Assembly (NCBI RefSeq): GCF_963259705.1
Contig: NC_081841.1
Coordinates: forward strand, 113,558,979-113,622,978
DNA: 64,000 nucleotides
From: Myotis daubentonii
Taxonomy: Eukaryota; Chordata; Mammalia; Chiroptera; Vespertilionidae
Direction of reading: 5' to 3'
Made by a program: the position numbers and the translations under genes. Positions 59,023 to 64,000 of this stretch are shown here, piece by piece. Positions within the stretch are counted from its first letter, which is position 1. The number at the start of each line of letters is the position of its first letter. The notes below the pieces were generated by a model, which worked only from the letters and a program-made list of their open reading frames with translations, made no database searches and was not told the DNA's origin.

Positions 59023-59274
59023 CTAAATGTGCAATTCTTTGTCAAAAAAATGAGCATGTTCAAAAATTAAATGAAGAAAATTTGGGTATACTTCATGGAG
59101 ATTTTCACACATATTTGAGTGATGATTACATTGATTCCACAGATGATGCTGAAAAGGAAAATTTTCCCATCGAATTTCTTAATAGTATTACTCCTTCGGG
59201 AATGCCGTGTCATAAATTAAAATTGAAAGTGGGTGCAATCATCATGCTATTGAGAAATCTCAATAGTAAATGGG

Positions 59275-59491
59275 CCAAAGCCGGTTTGGCTCAGCGGATA
59301 GAGCGTCGGCCTGCGGACTGAAAGGTCCCAGGTTCGATTCCAGTCAAGGGCATGTACCTGGGTTGCGGGTGCTTCCCCAGTGGGGGATGTGCAGGAGGCA
59401 GCTGATCGATGTTTCTCTCTCATCGATGTTTCTAGCTCTCTATCTCTCGCCCTTCCTCTCTGTAAAAAATCAATAAAATATATTTTAAAAA
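59275..59491 (+). mobile_element. Ves SINE in the helicase remnant
   Basis: Duplication AATAGTAAATGGG at 59262-59274 and 59492-59504. GGTTTGGCTCAGCGGATAGA head and GGTTCGATTCC box are well preserved. Confidence 0.96.
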
Positions 59492-60099
59492 AATAGTAAA
59501 TGGGGTTTTTGTAATGGTACCAGATTATCAAAAGATTACCACCTAATATTATCGAAGCTGAAGTATTAACAGGATCTGCAGAGGGAGAGGCTGTTCTGAT
59601 TCCAAGAATTAATTTGACACTGGCCTCCCATTTAAATTGATTCGACGACGGTTTCCCGTGATGCCAGCATTTGTGATGAGTATTAATAAATCACGAGGAC
59701 AAACTCTAGACAAAGCAGGCATATTCCTACCTGAACCCGTTTTTGCAGATGGTCAGTTACATGTTGCTTTCTCTCGAGTTTGAAGATAATATGATGTTAC
59801 AGTTGTAAATACTTCATCACAAGGGAAATTAGTCAAGCACTCTGAAAGTGTTTTCACTCTTAATATGGTGTACAGGGAGACATTATTAGAATAAGTTTAA
59901 TCACATTATAAGTCATTGTTTGCATCACTGCTGTTTTTTTTATCATGTATTTGTTGTTTTCATATGTTTTTGTTGTTTTCATATCATGTTTTTATCGTTT
60001 TTATATCATGCCACTGTTGTTGCTATATCCTTTTGTTACTGTTTATTAATAAATTTATATTATTTTCATATACATTTTACTAATTTCCTTTCATCTCTC

Positions 60100-60165
60100 A
60101 CACTTCTATTATAGAGAAAGGCAAATAGCAATATTAAAATATCTCTGCTAATTAATTCCCCCCCC
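60100..60165 (+). mobile_element. 3' non-coding part of the autonomous Helitron
   Basis: CACTTCTATTATAGAGAAAG, then CTGCTAATTAATTCC parallel the 3' part of the short Helitron at 2956-3144. The terminal hairpin is separated, probably the one at 62290-62319. Confidence 0.65.
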
Positions 60166-60174
60166 CCTTTTTTT

Positions 60175-60545
60175 TTAGATGCTGGTGAAAAAGGAAACTG
60201 GTTTATTCCAGTGCCAGTAACCTGAGGAGATGGGGGACTCTTGTCATAAAGCCCATCTCAACATCTCAGGGCAGGCAGAGTTTTTCATAAGGAAGGTAAG
60301 AAAAAGCAGAACAAAGGGAACAAGGAGAAGGTGGTTAAAAGTTCAATATGTGCAGACTAGCACAGTCCATTCTGATAAGGATTCAAAACTATTCAAGTGA
60401 TGGTCTGGTATGTATCATCCTGGTCTTGTCCTCTGCTTCTATGTTATCCTGGTTTTACATTTGAAGGTCAGCAAATCTCCCAGAACTGGGACAACTGAAG
60501 GTCAGAGCCTGCATCTTCTGAAATTAGTTCCTAAGATTTTATAAA
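60175..60545 (-). mobile_element. Probable LTR, antisense
   Basis: Antisense AATAAA in CTGGTTTATTCCAG and GACTCTTGTCATAAAGCCCA look like an LTR read backwards. It may continue at about 61942-62040 (ending CTCTGCTTCA) beyond inserted Helitrons. Confidence 0.4.
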
Positions 60546-60549
60546 AACA

Positions 60550-61134
60550 CTGGAGGCCCGGTGCACAAGAATTTGTGCACTTGGGGGGGCGGGAGGGGGG
60601 GGGTTCCTCAGCCCGGCCTGTGCCCTCTCGCAGTCTGGGACCCCTCGGGAGATAACGACCTGCTGGCTTAGGCCTGCTCCCAGGTGGCAGACGGCAGGCC
60701 CAATCCCTAGGTGCAGCCCCTGGTCGGGCTCAGAGCAGGGGTGATTGGGGAGTTGGGGCGCAGCCCCATCATGCACAGAGCAGGGCGGATCGGGAGGTTA
60801 CGATGCCACCCTCAGTCCCGCTCAGGGTAGGGCCGGTTGGGGGGTTAGGGCACTGCCCCCTGTCACACACAGAGCCGCAGGGCGATCAGGGGGTTGGGGA
60901 GCTCCCCCCTATCAGGCACAGAGCAGGGCTGATCAGGGGGTTGGGGCGCCTTCCCCGGTCACGAACAGAGCAGGGCGGACAGGGAGGCTGTGGCCCCGCC
61001 CCCTGTCACACACAGAGCCTCAGGGCGATCAGGGGGTTTGGGCGCTGCCCCGTCACGCTGATCCCGGTGCTGGGAGGCCTCGCGGCTCCACTGATCCCGG
61101 TGCTGGGAGGCATATTACCCTTTTACTATATAGC
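60550..61134 (-). mobile_element. Helitron with internal repeats
   Basis: The right end reads CCCTTTTACTATATAGCA (degenerate 5' end on minus), the left end CTGGAGGCCCGGTGCACAAG (3' end with hairpin). The centre repeats a GGGGTTGGGGCGC / CACACAGAGC unit about six times. Confidence 0.8.
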
Positions 61135-61784
61135 ATAGAGGCCTGGTGCATGGGTGGGGGCCGGCTGTTTTGCCCTGAAGGGTGTCCTGGATCAGGGTAG
61201 GGGTCCCCACTGGGGTGCCTGGCCAGCCTGGATGAGGGGATGATGGCTGTTTGCAGCTGGTCACACCCCCTTCAGGGTGGGAGTCCCCACTGGGGTGCCT
61301 GGCCAGTCTGGGTGAGGGGCTGAGGGCTGTTTTCAGGCTGGCAGGTGACTGAAGCTCCCAACTGCTCCTTTTTTTCTTTTTTTTTTTTTTTATTCTGGGC
61401 CAGCTTTAGCTCTGAGACTTGGCTCCAGCTCTCAGGCCTCCACTGCTGAAAGCAGGTATCTGGTTTGTTTGGGTTCTATAATCGAAACACTGTTTCAACT
61501 CCAGCTGTGAGATCCCAGCTGGCTGAAAGCAGGTTTCTGGGGTTTTGTTTAGCTTCTATATTTGTAACGATGTTTCAAACTGCAAGCTCAGAGGCCGGCA
61601 GCGGCAGGCGGGGAACGTTGGAGTCCTCCGCCACTGAAGCAAGCAAGCCTCATGTTTGCTTCAGGCTGTCTGGCTGCCGGCTGCCATCTTGGCTGGCAGT
61701 TAATTTGCATATCGCCCTGATTAGCCAATGGGAAGGGTAGCGGACGTATAGCTAATTATCATGTTTCTCTTTTATTAGATAGGA
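61135..61784 (-). mobile_element. Helitron, second subfamily
   Basis: The minus strand starts TCCTATCTAATAAAAGAGAA at 61784 and ends CCAGGCCTCTAT at 61135. It abuts Helitrons on both sides. Confidence 0.85.
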
Positions 61785-61941
61785 CTAGAGGCCTGATGCA
61801 CAAAATTTGTGCAAGGGGCTTAGCCCTCACAGCTGCGGCAGCTTGTCTTGGCCCTTGCAACCCCACTTCATCTGGAAGGTTGTCCAGAAGGTCATTTGGC
61901 TGTCCAGTCTAATTAGCATGTTACACTTACATTATTATAGA
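61785..61941 (-). mobile_element. Short Helitron
   Basis: The minus strand starts TCTATAATAATGTAAGTGTA at 61941 and ends GCACAAATTTTGTGC hairpin plus CTAG at 61785. Confidence 0.88.
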
Positions 61942-62050
61942 TGCTGCTTATCTACAAGCTAGCATTGTTAACTATCCATTTATGTTTCTGTGTTTTTAGG
62001 TTAGGATAGGGCACAATAGGGACAGTTTGCCTCTGCTTCATGATAATTCC

Positions 62051-62272
62051 CTTTTTAAAAAATATATTTTATTGATTTTTTACAGAGAGGAAGGGAGAGG
62101 GATAGAGAGTTAGAAACATCGATGAGAGAGAAACATCGATCAGCTGCCTCCTGCACACTCCCCACTGGGGATGTGCCCACAACCAAGGTACATGCCCTTG
62201 ACCAGAATCAAACTTGGGACCCTTGAGTCAGCAGGCCGATGCTCTATCCACTGAGCCAAACTGGTTAGGGCA
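62051..62272 (-). mobile_element. Ves SINE
   Basis: Minus copy: tail AAAATATATTTTATTG, body CAGCTGCCTCCTGCACACTC, head CACTGAGCCAAACTGGTTAG. Confidence 0.94.
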
Positions 62273-62287
62273 ATAAATTCACTTTTA

Positions 62288-62319
62288 ATGTGCATGAATT
62301 TCGTGCACAGGGCTACTAG
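62288..62319 (+). mobile_element. Detached Helitron 3' terminus
   Basis: GTGCATGAATTTCGTGCAC hairpin and CTAG at 62316-62319, without its 5' part next to it. It plausibly belongs to the autonomous Helitron at 58769-60165. Confidence 0.65.
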
Positions 62320-62847
62320 TCTATATATATAAAAGCCTACGCGACCATTATGACTGAACGACCGGAACGACCAGTCGTGATGACGTGCACTGACCACCAG
62401 GGGGCAGACACTCAACACAGGAGCTGGTGGTCAGTGTGCTCCCATAGTGGGAGCGCTGCTCAGCTGACAGACCCATTTTGGTGGCTCACCAGCCGGGCTG
62501 CAGCCACTCCCTCCCTCAGTAGACCTACAGGTCCAATCTCCGGAGAATGGGTCAGGCACTGAGGGACCAGCACCGCTGGCAGGGTCCCGACAGCACCGCT
62601 GGCCTCCTGGAGGTCAGCTCGGGCACAGTGGCCAGGTCCCCTCCCTAGACACTCCGCAATAAAGAAAGGATATAAAAGCAGCTGCCAGGTGGCTCCTGAC
62701 AACTGGCGCGAATGTCAGCAGGACGGATCCGGATCCTGAGCCAGCAAGGGCATCCCACCGCCTGCTCAGAGGACCGATCGCATCTCCGCCCCACCCCTAT
62801 CCCCCTGGGGACTCCATCGTGCATGAATTCATGTATCCGGCCTCTAG
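62320..62847 (+). mobile_element. Non-autonomous Helitron
   Basis: Starts TCTATATATATAAAAGCC directly after the preceding CTAG and ends CATGAATTCATG hairpin and CTAG at 62844-62847. The interior holds GGATATAAAAGCAGC and AATAAAG, possibly captured promoter or LTR sequence. Confidence 0.9.
62394..62407 (+). promoter_or_regulatory. CTCF-like motif inside a Helitron
   Basis: CCACCAGGGGGCAG. The partner on the other strand is truncated here (GAGCTGGTGGTCAG). Confidence 0.4.
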
Positions 62848-62907
62848 TTCATAATAAAATAGCCAACCTTTCTCGGTATTTAGTGTTTGGCTCTACTAGT
62901 GCTAGGT

Positions 62908-63118
62908 CAGTGGTTGGCAAACTGTGGCTCGCGAGCCACATGCGGCTCTTTGGCCCCTTGAGTGTGGCTCTTCCACAAAATACCACGTGTGGGCACGCAC
63001 GTACAGTGTGATTGAAACTTCATGGCCTATGCGCAGAAGTCGATATTTTGTGGAAGAGCCACACTCAAGGGGCCAAAGAGCCACATGTGGCTCGCGAGCC
63101 GCAGTTTGCCGACCACTG
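62908..63118. mobile_element. hAT MITE, long near-palindrome
   Basis: Perfect duplication TGCTAGGT at 62900-62907 and 63119-63126. Ends CAGTGGTTGGCAAACTG and CAGTTTGCCGACCACTG. About 75 bp at each end pair (including GGCTCTTTGGCCCCTTGAGT), leaving a short centre, so the transcript could fold into one hairpin. Confidence 0.96.
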
Positions 63119-63744
63119 TGCTAGGTGAACAAACTCTTCCTGTTCAATAACAGTGTCAATTTTCATTTAGGCAACTCCAAGTTTCCATGTCATTAAGACA
63201 ATTAACACTAAACTTTTACTTTTCATATTTAATTATCAAAATCTATCAGGCATTATGCTGTTCTGAGCAACTATTACCACTTCTAATAACTCAATCCAGA
63301 AGAAAAATAACTCCTAAAGTTAAAAAGTCATACAAAACTTTAAAAACTAGTTTCACTTATACAAATCTTTTTATTAAAGGCACATATGACAGAGAATAAA
63401 AAGCTTTCAAGCATAAATAAAATATGTATTTTTAAAATCGATGATGGGTATAAAAGTGCAATATTATACTCCTTTGGATACAGTTAAGAGTGATGTACCA
63501 ATTTTATACTATACAAATGTTAATATGTGGGAAAATGCATGCTTTGCAACTACTTAAAAGTATGATGTAAAATCTTATAAATGAACCTAAACATGTGCAA
63601 AAGGGCAATTTTACAAAAATTATTTTGGGGTTCATAAGCAAATTAAAAGCACTGCTCTAAAACCATTCACTACTATACACTGCAATCATAAAATGCACAA
63701 AATCTCTGGCCCTTAGAAGCACCATACTTTACTACCTTTTATTA

Positions 63745-63890
63745 AACTCTTTGGATGTATTTGACACTGTTCTAAGCTTATTTAATTTTTAAATCCTTGG
63801 AAGTTAATATCTGATTACAAATACTGAGCAGCTTGCTGCCCAGGACAGAGCTAGTAAATGGGAGACATTCAAAGAGTCAGGTTCCACAGA
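63745..63890 (-). repeat. MIR SINE relic
   Basis: GACACTGTTCTAAGCTTATT and CCCAGGACAGAGCTAGTAAA are MIR landmarks in reverse order. Confidence 0.55.
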
Positions 63891-64000
63891 TATTTGACAA
63901 GAAAATGAGATAAAATTCTAATTCTAAAGCTAAAGCTGTGACTATGTTTACAAGTTAGCAGAGTGAGGGAGGGCTGAAGGAAACTTGGGGTGTTTAGTAA

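Larger units (their letters stand above)
58769..59894 (+). pseudogene. Helitron (HeliBat-type) helicase remnant
   Basis: C-terminal part of the Pif1-like helicase of the Helitron Rep/Hel protein, which unwinds DNA in rolling-circle transposition. Visible: CAILCQKNEHVQKLNEE, then DDAEKENFPIEFLNSITPSG, KLKVGAIIMLLRNLNSK, EAEVLTGSAEGEAVLIPRI, the SFI-type motif MSINKSRGQTLDKAGIFLPE, then LHVAFSRV, ending LLE and TAA. It is split by two Ves SINEs (58807-59022, 59275-59491), a frameshift near 59530 and stops near 59638 and 59782. The Rep domain and helicase N-terminus are missing to the left. Confidence 0.88.

Noticed and set aside
60745..61200. 151- and 111-residue ORFs
   Set aside because: Translations of Helitron internal repeats.

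Overview
The window is nuclear DNA of a vesper bat (family Vespertilionidae, Myotis-like). This rests on repeat content: tRNA-derived Ves SINEs, many HeliBat-type Helitrons (start TC-TATATAATAAAAG, end in a GTGCAC hairpin then CTAG), hAT MITEs with perfect 8-bp duplications, a TTAA-flanked piggyBac-type MITE and ORF1-only 'half-L1' (HAL1) elements. The species cannot be fixed from the sequence alone.

The only host gene recognised is SPART (SPG20, spartin), on the minus strand. All eight coding exons are present: 39498-38689, 34278-34081, 27208-27041, 25106-24983, 17811-17617, 16049-15891, 15809-15719 and 1665-1392. They join in frame through GT-AG introns into 672 codons plus TGA, with no premature stop. 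The MIT domain, a PPAY motif and the C-terminal senescence domain are intact. The 3'UTR runs left from 1391 to at least position 35 and may leave the window. The 5' non-coding exon(s) and promoter were not found and probably lie beyond 64000 or unrecognised in 39501-64000.

Layout. 1-1391: SPART 3'UTR. 1666-15718: a 14-kb intron with Ves SINEs, Helitrons, L2/MIR relics, a partial LTR and composite retrotransposon A (3936-5583). 15719-17811: three coding exons, one intron only 81 bp. 17812-34080: introns carrying two HAL1 elements, an MLT1-like LTR, hAT MITEs and Helitrons. 34279-38688: an LTR relic and a 1.1-kb Helitron. 39501-64000: almost solid transposable elements, including a ~6-kb L1 (41941-50421) split by a piggyBac-type MITE, composite retrotransposon B and a Helitron, then a dense Helitron/LTR/SINE zone with a broken Helitron helicase gene.

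The most unusual finding is a composite, SVA-like non-autonomous retrotransposon family present twice (3936-5583 and about 45520-47233, both minus). Order along the element: L1-type 5'UTR, a spliced fragment of the host Golgi SNARE gene GOSR2 (membrin), a 20-bp GC-rich VNTR, then an L1 3' end with A-rich tail. Both copies have target-site duplications. Copy B also seems to carry a 3' transduction, and copy A has a duplicated 5' unit. A second notable pattern is that several Helitrons carry near-consensus CTCF-like motifs, sometimes as close inverted pairs.
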